This document shows, in pieces, positions 16,650 to 25,847 of a stretch of DNA of 64,000 nucleotides. The DNA is taken from contig NZ_JAUTBF010000001.1 of NCBI RefSeq assembly GCF_030818955.1, forward strand, positions 2,108,001 through 2,172,000. The letters are read 5' to 3'. The DNA is from Microbacterium trichothecenolyticum. Lineage in GTDB: Bacteria; Actinomycetota; Actinomycetes; Actinomycetales; Microbacteriaceae. Position 1 is the stretch's first letter; each line of letters begins with the position of its first letter. Both the position numbers and the translations under genes were made by a program. The notes under the pieces were generated by a model. It ran no database searches, was not told where the DNA came from, and saw only the letters and a program-made list of their open reading frames with translations.

Positions 16650-18293
16650 ATGAAGATGTCCCGCAAGATCTCCGCCTCGTGCGGCGTTGCCGCACTGACC
16701 CTGGCAATGCTGACCGCATGTGCCGCCTCATCGGGCGGAAACACTCTTCGGATCGGCGCGACTGCGACCATCGACTCGCTGAACCCGTTCGTGTCGAGCT
16801 CTGATTACAGCAATGTGGTCTATCAATATGTCTACCCGCATCTGACCGAGTACGACACCGCAGATATGAGCCTGCAACCCTCATTTGCGAGCTCGTGGAC
16901 GGAGTCCGACGACAAGCTGACCTGGACCTTCACCACGATCCCGGACGCGAAGTGGTCGGACGGCGAGGCGCTCACCGCGGAAGATGCCGCGTTCACGATG
17001 TCAATGGTGTTGGAGTATCAGGATTCCGCCACGGGTCAGCTCGCAGGCTTCCTCACCCATCTCGCCTCGGCGGACGCACCGTCGCCCGACACCCTTGTCC
17101 TCACCTACAACGAGCCAGCGTCCAACGTGCTCGCCCAAATGCAGCAGTTTCCCATCCTCCCCGAGCACGTTTGGAAGTCCCTCGCCACAGGGGACGGCGC
17201 GGAGATCGCGTCCTTCGCAAACGGCGCACCGATGGTCTCGGGCGGCCCCTTCCTCCTCAATAAATACGAGAAGGATCAGTTCGCGCTTTTCGACCGCAAC
17301 CCCAACTGGTGGGGACAGACAAAGCCCCAGATCGACGGGTTCGGGTTCCAGTTCTTCGCGAACGACGACGCGATGGTCACGGCTTTAAAGACGGGCCAGG
17401 TCGACATGATCGGCGCCACCACGCCGGCGACCGCGGTGCAGTCGCTCAAGGATGCCGGAATGGTCGTGCAGACCGCCCCCAGCGTGGGCTTCTACGACCT
17501 GATCATCAACACCACTGCTGGCAAGACGAGGAACCGCGAATTGCTCGATCCTCGCGTCCGCGAAGCACTTGAATATGCCACCGACCGCGCATCCATGGTC
17601 GACACCGCCTGGCTCGGCTTCGCCACGCCCGGCTCCACCATCGTTGCCCCGGCGTCGGGATGGCACGACGACTCGATCAGCGGACTGCCGTTCGACCTTG
17701 ACAAGGCCAACGCGATCCTCGACGAACTGGGATATGCCAAAGGCTCGGACGGCATTCGCAACGCCGACGGTCACCGCATGGCGTACGACCTGATCTTTCC
17801 CACAGAGGTCAACGGGGCTGGCGACCGCATGTTCCAGGTGATGCAGACGGGCTTCGCCAAGGCGGGCATTGAGATCACGATGCGCAAGATGGATACCGAT
17901 TCGGCCACCGCAGCGATCCGCGGCGCAGACGGCTCCTACGCCGACTATGACCTGGCGATGTGGCTGTGGGCACCGCCGGTCGACCCCAACTTCGTACTTA
18001 GCGTGCTCACCTGCGATCAGCGGGGCAACAACTCCGACAGTGGCTACTGCAACGCAGATTACGACGCGCTCTTTGCGCAGCAGGCGGCCGCCCCCGACCG
18101 GGCGGCGCGGCAGGAGATCATCGACCGGATGCAGCAGGTAGCGTTCGACGAGCGCCCCTACATCGTGCTGCTCTACCAGGACGTCATCGAAGCGCACTCC
18201 CCCCAGTGGACGGGATTCACGATGTCGCCCCTGGTGGGCTCGGTGAATAACCTCTCGATGAAAACCCTGCTTTCGGTGCACCGCGCATCATGA
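16650..18293 (+). CDS. Peptide-binding lipoprotein (SBP family 5) of the ABC importer
   Basis: 547 residues. The lipoprotein signal peptide ends with the lipobox LTAC (Cys ~23). The family-5 core has TIDSLNPFVSSSDYSNVVYQ, LTWTFTTIPDAKWSDGEALT, NPNWWGQTKPQIDGF and REALEYATDRASMV. These proteins bind oligopeptides or nickel/heme-type ligands; the linked aminopeptidase supports peptides. I choose the ATG at 16650, which has GGAG upstream, over a TTG at 16638. The M17 gene overlaps its stop (ATGA). Confidence 0.9.
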   Translation: MKMSRKISASCGVAALTLAMLTACAASSGGNTLRIGATATIDSLNPFVSSSDYSNVVYQYVYPHLTEYDTADMSLQPSFASSWTESDDKLTWTFTTIPDAKWSDGEALTAEDAAFTMSMVLEYQDSATGQLAGFLTHLASADAPSPDTLVLTYNEPASNVLAQMQQFPILPEHVWKSLATGDGAEIASFANGAPMVSGGPFLLNKYEKDQFALFDRNPNWWGQTKPQIDGFGFQFFANDDAMVTALKTGQVDMIGATTPATAVQSLKDAGMVVQTAPSVGFYDLIINTTAGKTRNRELLDPRVREALEYATDRASMVDTAWLGFATPGSTIVAPASGWHDDSISGLPFDLDKANAILDELGYAKGSDGIRNADGHRMAYDLIFPTEVNGAGDRMFQVMQTGFAKAGIEITMRKMDTDSATAAIRGADGSYADYDLAMWLWAPPVDPNFVLSVLTCDQRGNNSDSGYCNADYDALFAQQAAAPDRAARQEIIDRMQQVAFDERPYIVLLYQDVIEAHSPQWTGFTMSPLVGSVNNLSMKTLLSVHRAS

Positions 18294-19771
18294 GGCACTC
18301 CCCGAGGTCGATCGGGGTGGGCGAAGCAGTCGGCCTCCTCGGGGACAACACCACCGTCGTCGTCCCGGTGCGACGGGATACCGACACGGTGCGTCTTGAC
18401 CCGGCAGCAACCCGTGCCCTCGACGCGTTCCCCGAGGACGTGCGCATCGCTGTTCGATCAATCATGCTCGCGCTGGCTCCGCGCCTGAACGAGGAGATCG
18501 CGGTGACGGTGCCGGTGTGCGGTCCTCGCCCGGTCTGGTGGCTCGCGCTATGCGTCCTGGATGACGCGCTGCCGCGGGCTGAGGCGCTCTTCGCTGCCGC
18601 GCTCGCCTCCGGCCACCTGGTCGAGTCGGGACGAATGCTGTCGCTTCTTGCGTGCGCCGCGGCATCCGCCCCTGAGGAGGAGGTCGTTGCCGCGGGCCAC
18701 GCCATTGGCCGCTGGCGGTGGACGAGCGACGACGACGAACCCGTCGAGGTGACGCTGATTGGCGAGACGGACGCCTCGACGGCGTGGGCACTGGAGCGTG
18801 CGCGGATCATCGCGACAGAGGCCGATGCAGTGCGCAGGCTGGTCGAGACGCCGCCGAACGCTCTCACGCCTCGCGGACTGGCCGAGCACCTCGCTCGACG
18901 GATCGCCGGGAGAGACGAATCGCGGCTGACGGCGGAGATCTGGGACTCCGATGAGTTGCGGCGACGCGGATTTGGCGCCACGCTCGCCGTCGGCGAGGCG
19001 AGCGCGCAGGAGCCGTGTGCACTCGTCCTGCGCCTCGACGGCGATGGGCCGCTGTGGGGTTTGGCTGGCAAGGGGATTACCTTCGACAGCGGCGGGCTGA
19101 ACCTCAAGCGCGACCCTGCTGAGATCGCCTGGATGAAGTCAGACATGGCCGCCGCGGCATCCGTCGCCAGCGCGATGATGGCGGCCGCCGATCTCGGACC
19201 CGGACGGCCGGCCCTGGCGGTGCTGCCCCTGGCGGAGAACGCCGTCGGTCCCCAGGGTCTGCGACCGGGGGACGTGGTCACGCACCCGAACGGCCGTCTC
19301 ACCGAGGTGGTGGACACCGACTCGGAGGGTCGACTAGTGCTCGCCGATGCGTTGGCGTGGCTCGTGCGGGCGGACGTCAAAGAATTGGTCGACGTGGGGA
19401 CGCTCTCCGACTCGGGCGACGTGGGGACATCATTCTGGGGATGCTGGAGCACAAGCGATGCGCTCGCCCAGACGCTTGTGGACGCCGGGTACCGGGTGGG
19501 CGAACCCGGCTGGCGCTTGCCGCTTCATCCGGGATACCGCAGGCTGCTCAGTTCGCGCGTCGCCGACAGTGCCAACGCGCCTACCGGCATCCCCGATTCG
19601 GGTCAGCTGGCGGCGACCTTCCTGCGTCCCTTCGCGATGGACGTGCCGTGGGCTCACATCGACAACGGCTCGGGAGCGTACCTCGTAGTCGATGCCGATC
19701 CGTGGCCGGCGGGCCCGACCGCAGTCCCGCTGCGGACGCTCATCGAAATTCTGCGTCCGCACTTTCGCTGA
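18290..19771 (+). CDS. M17 leucyl-aminopeptidase-family metallopeptidase
   Basis: 493 residues. The C-terminal catalytic domain has the M17 metal and active-site motifs: GKGITFDSGGLNLK (Lys, Asp), MKSDMAAAASVA (Asp) and VVDTDSEGRLVLADALAWLV (Asp, Glu, Arg), a variant of the usual NTDAEGRL. The N-terminal Rossmann-like domain is typical. There is no signal peptide, so it acts on imported peptides in the cytoplasm. It is translationally coupled to the binding protein, a link that strongly suggests the importer brings in its substrates. Confidence 0.9.
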   Translation: MRHSPRSIGVGEAVGLLGDNTTVVVPVRRDTDTVRLDPAATRALDAFPEDVRIAVRSIMLALAPRLNEEIAVTVPVCGPRPVWWLALCVLDDALPRAEALFAAALASGHLVESGRMLSLLACAAASAPEEEVVAAGHAIGRWRWTSDDDEPVEVTLIGETDASTAWALERARIIATEADAVRRLVETPPNALTPRGLAEHLARRIAGRDESRLTAEIWDSDELRRRGFGATLAVGEASAQEPCALVLRLDGDGPLWGLAGKGITFDSGGLNLKRDPAEIAWMKSDMAAAASVASAMMAAADLGPGRPALAVLPLAENAVGPQGLRPGDVVTHPNGRLTEVVDTDSEGRLVLADALAWLVRADVKELVDVGTLSDSGDVGTSFWGCWSTSDALAQTLVDAGYRVGEPGWRLPLHPGYRRLLSSRVADSANAPTGIPDSGQLAATFLRPFAMDVPWAHIDNGSGAYLVVDADPWPAGPTAVPLRTLIEILRPHFR

Positions 19772-19780
19772 TCCCGGTTG

Positions 19781-19803
19781 ATACTTAGTATACTAAGAAT
19801 ACT
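19781..19803. promoter_or_regulatory. Palindromic operator upstream of the aminotransferase gene
   Basis: CTTAGTATACTAAG (19784-19797) is a perfect 14-bp palindrome, extended by ATA and AATACTC flanks. It lies 27 nt before the ATG at 19825, so it probably governs a promoter for the second half of the cluster. The central GTATAC fits HutC-type operators. Confidence 0.6.
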
Positions 19804-19824
19804 CAGCTCTATCGAAGGAACAGT

Positions 19825-21183
19825 ATGAATGGCCAGCCCAGGTTCGACGAGCGTTTCGCTTCCCGCACCCCTCGCACCCGCGCACTCTTCGAGCGCGCCA
19901 AAAAGACCATCCCCGGCGGAGCGGGTAGCACCGCTCGCCTCCCCCGCAACGGCTGGAAGCCATACCCGCTATTCGTCGCCGAGGGCGAGGGCTCGCGACT
20001 GCGCGACGTCGATGGAAACGAGTACATCGATTACCTCCTGGGCCTCGGACCGATGATTCTTGGCCACCGCAACCCCGTCATCACACGGGCAGTCTCTGAC
20101 GCTGTCGCCAACCTCGGCACCTGTTTCGGCCTGCCCTACGAACTCGAGATCGAGGCCGCGGAGAAAGTCGTGGCGGCCGTCCCCGGAATCGACCAGGTGC
20201 GCTTCACCAATTCCGGCTCGGAGGCAGTCGGCACGGCGGTGCGCCTGGCTCGCGCGACGACAGGCCGGCGGCTCATCGTGCGGTTCGAAGGGCACTACCA
20301 CGGCTGGCAGGACACTGTGTACTGGTCGAACCACGTCGACCCCGCACTCGCCGGCCCGATCGAGAACCCCCGGCCGGTTGCGATGGGCGGCGGCGTCCCC
20401 ACTGAGCTTGAGGACACCCTCGTGGTGCTCAACTGGAACGATCCCGAAGCCCTCATCGCCCTCATGGAGAGCCGCGGCCACGAGATCGCCGCCGTTCTCA
20501 CTGAGCCCGCCGTTTTCAACACCGGGTGCATCCTCCCCGAACCGGGCTACCTCGAGCTGTTGCGCGAGCAGACCACGAAGTACGGCGCGATGCTCATCTT
20601 CGACGAGGTGATCACCGGCTTTCGATTCGCCCGCGGCGGCGCGCAGGAGTGGTTCGGCATCACCGCTGACCTGGTCACCTATGCCAAGGGCCTCGGAGGC
20701 GGTTTCCCCGTTGCAGCCGTCGCCGGTACGCGTGAAGCTATGCGACTCATCGCCGACGGCACCTATTCCCACTCCGGCACGTACAACGCCAACGTGGTGC
20801 AGTGCGCGGCCGTGTCGGCCACAATGGATTTGCTCGCCGAACCTGGCTTGTACGAGCGCCAGCGCGCGCTCGGCGACCGCCTGGCGACCGGCCTAGAGAC
20901 CATCGCCCGCGACAGGGGCGTCGCCGCTCACGTGACAGGCATCGGCACTGTGTTCCAGCTATGGTTCGCCGACCAGAAGATTCGCAACTGGCGTGACGCC
21001 GCCGCGTACGCTCGAGAGGACGTGTTCACCCGCTGGTACGAAGAAATGGTTTTGCGCGGGGTGCTCTTCCACCCCCTGCAGTTCGAAAACCTCTTCATAT
21101 CTCTGGTGCACACTGACGCCGACATCGACGCGACGCTGAACGCTGCCGACGATGCCATGAGCGTCATCGCTCGCGAGTTCTAA
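19825..21183 (+). CDS. Class III PLP aminotransferase (glutamate-1-semialdehyde-mutase-like)
   Basis: 452 residues. PLP-fold landmarks: FTNSGSEAVGTAVRLARATT (phosphate-binding), RFEGHYHGWQDTVYW, MLIFDEVITGFRFARGGAQE (Asp binding PLP nitrogen) and TYAKGLGGGFPVAAVAG with the catalytic Lys. It resembles HemL, but the context is catabolic, and this group also includes amino-acid racemases, aminomutases and 2,3-aminomutase-like transaminases. It is therefore unlikely to be the heme enzyme. The substrate is probably an amino acid or amino sugar released from the imported compound. Confidence 0.85.
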   Translation: MNGQPRFDERFASRTPRTRALFERAKKTIPGGAGSTARLPRNGWKPYPLFVAEGEGSRLRDVDGNEYIDYLLGLGPMILGHRNPVITRAVSDAVANLGTCFGLPYELEIEAAEKVVAAVPGIDQVRFTNSGSEAVGTAVRLARATTGRRLIVRFEGHYHGWQDTVYWSNHVDPALAGPIENPRPVAMGGGVPTELEDTLVVLNWNDPEALIALMESRGHEIAAVLTEPAVFNTGCILPEPGYLELLREQTTKYGAMLIFDEVITGFRFARGGAQEWFGITADLVTYAKGLGGGFPVAAVAGTREAMRLIADGTYSHSGTYNANVVQCAAVSATMDLLAEPGLYERQRALGDRLATGLETIARDRGVAAHVTGIGTVFQLWFADQKIRNWRDAAAYAREDVFTRWYEEMVLRGVLFHPLQFENLFISLVHTDADIDATLNAADDAMSVIAREF

Positions 21184-21210
21184 GCCGTCAGCAGAAAGGA
21201 CGATGCCCGG

Positions 21211-22686
21211 ATGAGTGTGCACGCAGCGGGGGGCCTGGCCGTCGGGCTCGACCTCGGGACGAGCGGCATGAAGGCCGTCGCCATCGACGACACCGGTGCG
21301 GTGGTTGCCCGTGCTTACGCCACGTATCCCACGTCTCGCCCCGAACCCTTTGCTGCGGAGCAGCACACCTCCGACTGGATCTGCGCCCGTGACGTCGTCC
21401 TCGACGGGCTGGCCCGCGCCACCGACGCACGTCGGTGGCGCGGGATCGCTCTGTCGGCAATGCTGCCCACCCTCGTCGAACTCGACGACTCCCTCGGCGT
21501 CATCCAACCGGCCGTGACCTGGCAGGACGGGCGAGCCGACAACGATGCCAAGCACCTGGTCGCAGCCGTCGGAGCCCATGTCCTCGCTCGCCGCACCGGG
21601 CAGCGTGTCGACGGTCATTACCTCCTTCCGATGCACATGCGGCGCCGTGCACGAGACGTCGCGGAGGTGTCCATGCTCGTAGGAGCAAAAGACCTCCTCT
21701 TTCACACGCTGACCGGGGAGGTACTCACCGACCCGTCCACGGCGACCGGCTACGGCGCCTTCAACCCGCAGACCGGCGACTGGGACGACACCGTGCTCGC
21801 CGCGGCGGGAGTCGATCGACACCGGGTGCCGACCATCGCCCCTTCACTTACGATGCGGTCTCTCCGCGAGGACCTGGCCCGGCGGTGGGGGTGCCCGAAA
21901 CTAACGCCTGTCGTCCTCGGCGCCGCCGACTCCGTGCTGGGGGCCGCCGGCCTCGGCGTTGGCGGATCCGGCACTGGGGTCTCCCGCTCTGTGGCCTACA
22001 TCGCCGGCACCAGCACCGTGATCCTCGCCGACGCACCAGATGCCTCGGCCGATCCCGAAGGCCGCTACCTCGTCACCCCGCTCGCCGAGGGCGGTTGGGG
22101 ACGAGAGATGGACCTGATGGCGACCGGGTCGGCCTTCACGTGGTGGGCGCAGCTGCTCGCCGCGGGGGATGGACCCTCCGACTTGCTTGAGATCGCCGGC
22201 GACGCAGACCTCCTGCGCACGCCCGTTTTCGCCCCCTACGTGTCGCCGGGCGAGCAAGGAGCCCTCTGGGACCCGGCCCTGACCGGCATCCTGACCGGAC
22301 TATCACTGCGCACCACGCGGGCTCAGCTCGCTGGTGCCCTCGCAGCCGGAATCGTCGTGGAGTCCCTCCGCTGCCTGGAGGTGCTCGCGAGCGCCTCGGA
22401 CGACCCGCACACGCCGGTCGCAGTCACCGGCCGCAGCGCGTCGTCGTCGGTCTTTCTCCAGGCGCTCGCCGACGCCTCCGGCCGTTCCGTACATATCAAT
22501 CCCGGCGAACACGATCATTCTGCCCTCGGCGCGGCATTGCTCGTCTGGAGTCACCTTGGCCGCCCCGTCCGCGCCACACACTCTCCCGCCTCCTCTCAAT
22601 TCACTCCCCGGGCGGGCCGCCGCGAAGCCTGGCTCGCCCGACTCGCCGAGCACGACCGCCTTCACGACGCCGCGCGCGCCGGGTAG
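21211..22686 (+). CDS. FGGY-family carbohydrate kinase
   Basis: 491 residues with the actin-like kinase fold: LAVGLDLGTSGMKAVAIDDT (phosphate 1), VTWQDGRADNDA (catalytic Asp region), YIAGTSTVILADAP (phosphate 2) and VAVTGRSASSSVFLQALADA (adenosine motif). FGGY kinases phosphorylate pentoses, polyols or related sugars; the specificity is not readable. It lies between an aminotransferase and a decarboxylase, so it may activate the sugar part of the imported compound before nagB or central metabolism. Confidence 0.88.
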   Translation: MSVHAAGGLAVGLDLGTSGMKAVAIDDTGAVVARAYATYPTSRPEPFAAEQHTSDWICARDVVLDGLARATDARRWRGIALSAMLPTLVELDDSLGVIQPAVTWQDGRADNDAKHLVAAVGAHVLARRTGQRVDGHYLLPMHMRRRARDVAEVSMLVGAKDLLFHTLTGEVLTDPSTATGYGAFNPQTGDWDDTVLAAAGVDRHRVPTIAPSLTMRSLREDLARRWGCPKLTPVVLGAADSVLGAAGLGVGGSGTGVSRSVAYIAGTSTVILADAPDASADPEGRYLVTPLAEGGWGREMDLMATGSAFTWWAQLLAAGDGPSDLLEIAGDADLLRTPVFAPYVSPGEQGALWDPALTGILTGLSLRTTRAQLAGALAAGIVVESLRCLEVLASASDDPHTPVAVTGRSASSSVFLQALADASGRSVHINPGEHDHSALGAALLVWSHLGRPVRATHSPASSQFTPRAGRREAWLARLAEHDRLHDAARAG

Positions 22687-22705
22687 GCCACACGAATGGA
22701 AACCC

Positions 22706-23995
22706 ATGCTCTCCTCGTCCGTCACGTCCCCCTCCGACATCGACCTGTCGCTATACCCTCCGGGCACCTCCCTCGACCCGGCTGGGAGGCTGATGGTCGG
22801 CGGCTGCGCCGTCGCCGACGTCGCGGCCGAGTATGGCACGCCCGCCTACGTGCTCGACGAGGGCGCCCTGCGCGCTCGCGCCCGCCAGTACCGAGAGGTA
22901 TTCGAGAGCCTGCACTCTCGGTCGATGGTCCTGTTCGCTGCGAAGAGCTTCCCGTCTGCCGCGATAATCGGCGCGATCGCTGAAGAGGGGTGCGGTACCG
23001 ACACAGCCGCAGAGGGCGAACTCCGTCTCACGCTCGCCGGAGGGCAGCATCCGTCGCGCGTCGTTTCTCACGGCAACGCCAAGACCGACGCCGACATCCG
23101 TAGCGCAATCGACGCGGGGATTCGCTACATCGTCGTCGACAACGCCGACGACGTGCGCCGCATCGCGCGCTGGGCCACCGCGCCCGTGCCTGTGCTCCTT
23201 CGGGTGATCCCCGAGCTCAACGCCCGTACCCACGCCGCGATGATGACCGGTCACTCCGACTCGAAGTTCGGGGTGCCCGCGGCCGCTGTCCCCGCGATGA
23301 TCGCCGCCATCGCGCGCGAGCCGATGCTCGAGTTGCGCGGGCTACACGTGCACATTGGGTCCCAGCTGACCGACCTGGAGCAGTTTGAGAGCGCCGTCGA
23401 AGCGATCGCCAGGTTCGGGCGCTTCGATGTCTACGACCTGGGTGGGGGGCTGGGCGTACGATACGTGTCACGCGACGTCGTGCCGTCGGTGGAGGAGTAC
23501 GCCGAACGACTCGTGGGAGCCGCACACCGCCACCTCGGCCACGACATCGAGCTACTCGTGGAGCCTGGGCGTTCGATGGTGGCCCAGAACATGCTCACCT
23601 GCTACCGCGTCGTCACGGTCAAGCGCGCCGAGCGCGTGCACGTCGCCGTTGATGGCGGAATGGGCGATTCGCTGGAGGTCTCGCTCTACGGCCAGGAATT
23701 CGCCCCGTCTATCATCGATCGTTCCGGCCCGACAGAGATCGCCGACATCGTCGGCCGTCACTGTGAGTCGGGTGACTACCTCGCCCACGACGTGCCGGTA
23801 CCGGCCGCGGAGGTGGGCGACCTCGTCACGGTGCCCGTGACCGGGGCCTACTGTTACACGATGGCGAACAACTTCAACGGAGCCCTGCGGCCCCCGGTCG
23901 TGTTCTGCCGCGACGGTCGCACCCGCCTCGCCGTTCGCCGCGAGACTTTTGACGACTTGCTCCGCCGCGAGCAGTTCGTCGGCGTCCGCCCATGA
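22706..23995 (+). CDS. LysA-like PLP decarboxylase (diaminopimelate decarboxylase family)
   Basis: 429 residues, fold type III. Motifs: VLFAAKSFPSAAIIGAI (PLP Lys), VSHGNAKTDADI, LRGLHVHIGSQLTDLEQFES, DLGGGLGVRY, LLVEPGRSMVAQNM and TGAYCYTMANNFNG. These are LysA signatures, including the Glu-Pro-Gly-Arg substrate site. A lysine-pathway copy normally sits with argS/thrA. This one sits in a catabolic island, so it may convert imported meso-diaminopimelate to lysine or act on a related amino acid. The start at 22706 gives 19 bp after the kinase; the longer frame is shadow. Confidence 0.85.
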   Translation: MLSSSVTSPSDIDLSLYPPGTSLDPAGRLMVGGCAVADVAAEYGTPAYVLDEGALRARARQYREVFESLHSRSMVLFAAKSFPSAAIIGAIAEEGCGTDTAAEGELRLTLAGGQHPSRVVSHGNAKTDADIRSAIDAGIRYIVVDNADDVRRIARWATAPVPVLLRVIPELNARTHAAMMTGHSDSKFGVPAAAVPAMIAAIAREPMLELRGLHVHIGSQLTDLEQFESAVEAIARFGRFDVYDLGGGLGVRYVSRDVVPSVEEYAERLVGAAHRHLGHDIELLVEPGRSMVAQNMLTCYRVVTVKRAERVHVAVDGGMGDSLEVSLYGQEFAPSIIDRSGPTEIADIVGRHCESGDYLAHDVPVPAAEVGDLVTVPVTGAYCYTMANNFNGALRPPVVFCRDGRTRLAVRRETFDDLLRREQFVGVRP

Positions 23996-25698
23996 CCAAT
24001 GCGGATGCCGCCTCTGTTGTGGACGCGTGGGCGCGGGTGTGGGCAGTGCCGGGCGTAGCGGTGGCCGTCACGGATGACCAAGGCATCGTCTGGCAGCACG
24101 TGCACGGGTTCGCTGACCTCGCCCGCGGCGCGCCTCTCACGGCGGATCACCTGCTACAAATCGGGTCGATCAGCAAGGTCGCCACAGCCATGCTCGTGCT
24201 ACGCGCAGCAGATGAAGGCCTCCTCGGCCTCGACCAGCCGGTGAGCGAGGCGCTGCCGTGGCTGCCGGAGGCGCTTCGAGGGCCGTCGCTGACGCTGCGC
24301 CGGCTCCTCAGCCACACCGCGGGACTGGTAGGCAGCGTCGACGCGCTCCCCGACGAGGGCGCCCAGCTCCTCTCCTTCCGCGGCACGTGCACCCCCGGCG
24401 AAACGTTCCGCTACTCCAACGTCGGCTACCTGCTCCTCGGGCAGGCTGTCGCCCGCGCGGTCGGCACTCCCTTCCCGGAGGCGCTGCGGCGCGGCGTCCT
24501 GACGCCGTCGGGGATGCGCTCGTCGCCACCGTCGGTCTCGTACGACGACCGTGATCGTTACGCCGTCGGCTGCGAACCAGCCCGGGCGGATCTGCCCTGG
24601 ACCCCCGGGGATGCGCTCGTTCCCGCGCCGTTCTTCGAGACCACGGCGGGAGACGGCAGCATTGCGGCGACACTCGGTGACCTCGCCGCGTTTGCGCGAG
24701 TGCTGCTGCGGCGGGGACGCGGCGACGACGGCACCGTCATCAGCGAGGACGCGTACGCAAAGATGATCGACTCGCTGGCCCCCGAGGGCGAGGAGGTCCT
24801 CGTGGTACCGGGCGCTTCAACGCTGAGTTCCAGCCGCTACGGCCTCGGCATCAACGTCGAGACGTGGGACGACGGCGTGGTGCTCTCGCACGGCGGCGGC
24901 ATGGTCGGGTTCGCCTCCTTCCTCCTCACACGTCCCGGAGACACCCGCGCTGTCGTCGTGCTGACCAACGCCGACGGCGACTCCCCCGTCGCCGAGGCAA
25001 TCGCCCGCACTGTCGACCTGCTGTTTTCCGACCGCGCGGGGGAACCCGGCGCCGGAGCTGTGCTCGACCCCGAGCTCTGGGCGGGTGCCACCGACGCGGT
25101 GCGCACGAGTAAGGGCTACGTCGTGCCACCTCGGCTCCCCCTCGACGCGCACGGCGACTTCGCCACCCCGGGAGGGCGGACGCTGTCGGTCACGGCCACC
25201 GAGGATGGCACCCGCGTCACGGCCTCACTCGACGGCGTGTCCGCGCCGCTGCGGTGGACGTGGAACGAGCGCCGGCTGGCCCGGCTCGACGGCGTGAGCC
25301 GCTTTGGCCTCACATGGGCCGGCAGGTGCTGGCTCTCGGGAGACGCGGTCTACGCACCCAAAACGACGACTGCAGCAGAGGGGGCGGACGCCGCGACCGC
25401 GGTATCCATTTCCAGCGCGGCCGGCGTCGATCCACGCTGCGGGCACTACCGGTCCTACACGCCCTGGTATCCGCATCTGCGGATCGTGCGCCGTGAGGGC
25501 GACCTCTTCCTGCTCGCCCCGCGCGGAGTGGAGGCCCCGACCGACGACCAGATCCTGGTGCCCCTCCACGACGGCACCTACCGCATCAGCGCCGACCCTG
25601 CCGCCCCGGAGCGGCTGCGCTTCGGGCCCGTCGTGGACGACGCGTGCACGTGGGTCGACCGCGACGGCTGCATCTACTCGCGCACGGCCTCGCCGTGA
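23992..25698 (+). CDS. Serine beta-lactamase-fold hydrolase (family S12), cytoplasmic
   Basis: 568 residues. Catalytic triad motifs of class C/S12 enzymes: SISK in LLQIGSISKVATAMLVL (Ser nucleophile, Lys), YSN in FRYSNVGYLLLGQ, and HGGG (SHGGGMVGFASFLL) as the third. There is no signal peptide, unlike true beta-lactamases, so it works inside the cell. After residue ~390 a beta-rich C-terminal domain follows, as in D-aminopeptidases and esterases of this family. It overlaps the LysA-like gene by 4 nt. A D-aminopeptidase or amidase acting on imported peptides fits best. Confidence 0.85.
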   Translation: MTNADAASVVDAWARVWAVPGVAVAVTDDQGIVWQHVHGFADLARGAPLTADHLLQIGSISKVATAMLVLRAADEGLLGLDQPVSEALPWLPEALRGPSLTLRRLLSHTAGLVGSVDALPDEGAQLLSFRGTCTPGETFRYSNVGYLLLGQAVARAVGTPFPEALRRGVLTPSGMRSSPPSVSYDDRDRYAVGCEPARADLPWTPGDALVPAPFFETTAGDGSIAATLGDLAAFARVLLRRGRGDDGTVISEDAYAKMIDSLAPEGEEVLVVPGASTLSSSRYGLGINVETWDDGVVLSHGGGMVGFASFLLTRPGDTRAVVVLTNADGDSPVAEAIARTVDLLFSDRAGEPGAGAVLDPELWAGATDAVRTSKGYVVPPRLPLDAHGDFATPGGRTLSVTATEDGTRVTASLDGVSAPLRWTWNERRLARLDGVSRFGLTWAGRCWLSGDAVYAPKTTTAAEGADAATAVSISSAAGVDPRCGHYRSYTPWYPHLRIVRREGDLFLLAPRGVEAPTDDQILVPLHDGTYRISADPAAPERLRFGPVVDDACTWVDRDGCIYSRTASP

Positions 25699-25847
25699 TC
25701 CGCGTACGCCCTCGGGTGGTCGGGGCTACAGCTCGACAATCGGGGCGATCTCGACCAGAGGCTTTCTTGGTCCGGCTGCGGCAAACCGGGCACACGGACT
25801 CACAAATCCACTCTCGCTCACTCCCGCGCACCTGAAACAAACGGTGC

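Noticed and set aside
19825..21183. HemL for heme synthesis
   Set aside because: No other heme gene is near and the gene is in a catabolic island with its own operator; class III enzymes of this look have other roles.
22334..22705. N-terminal extension of the LysA-like protein
   Set aside because: These codons lie in another frame of the FGGY kinase and carry no conserved sequence; the ATG at 22706 follows the kinase stop.
23992..25698. Beta-lactamase resistance gene
   Set aside because: No signal peptide and an extra C-terminal domain; the setting is catabolic, so export and drug hydrolysis are unlikely.
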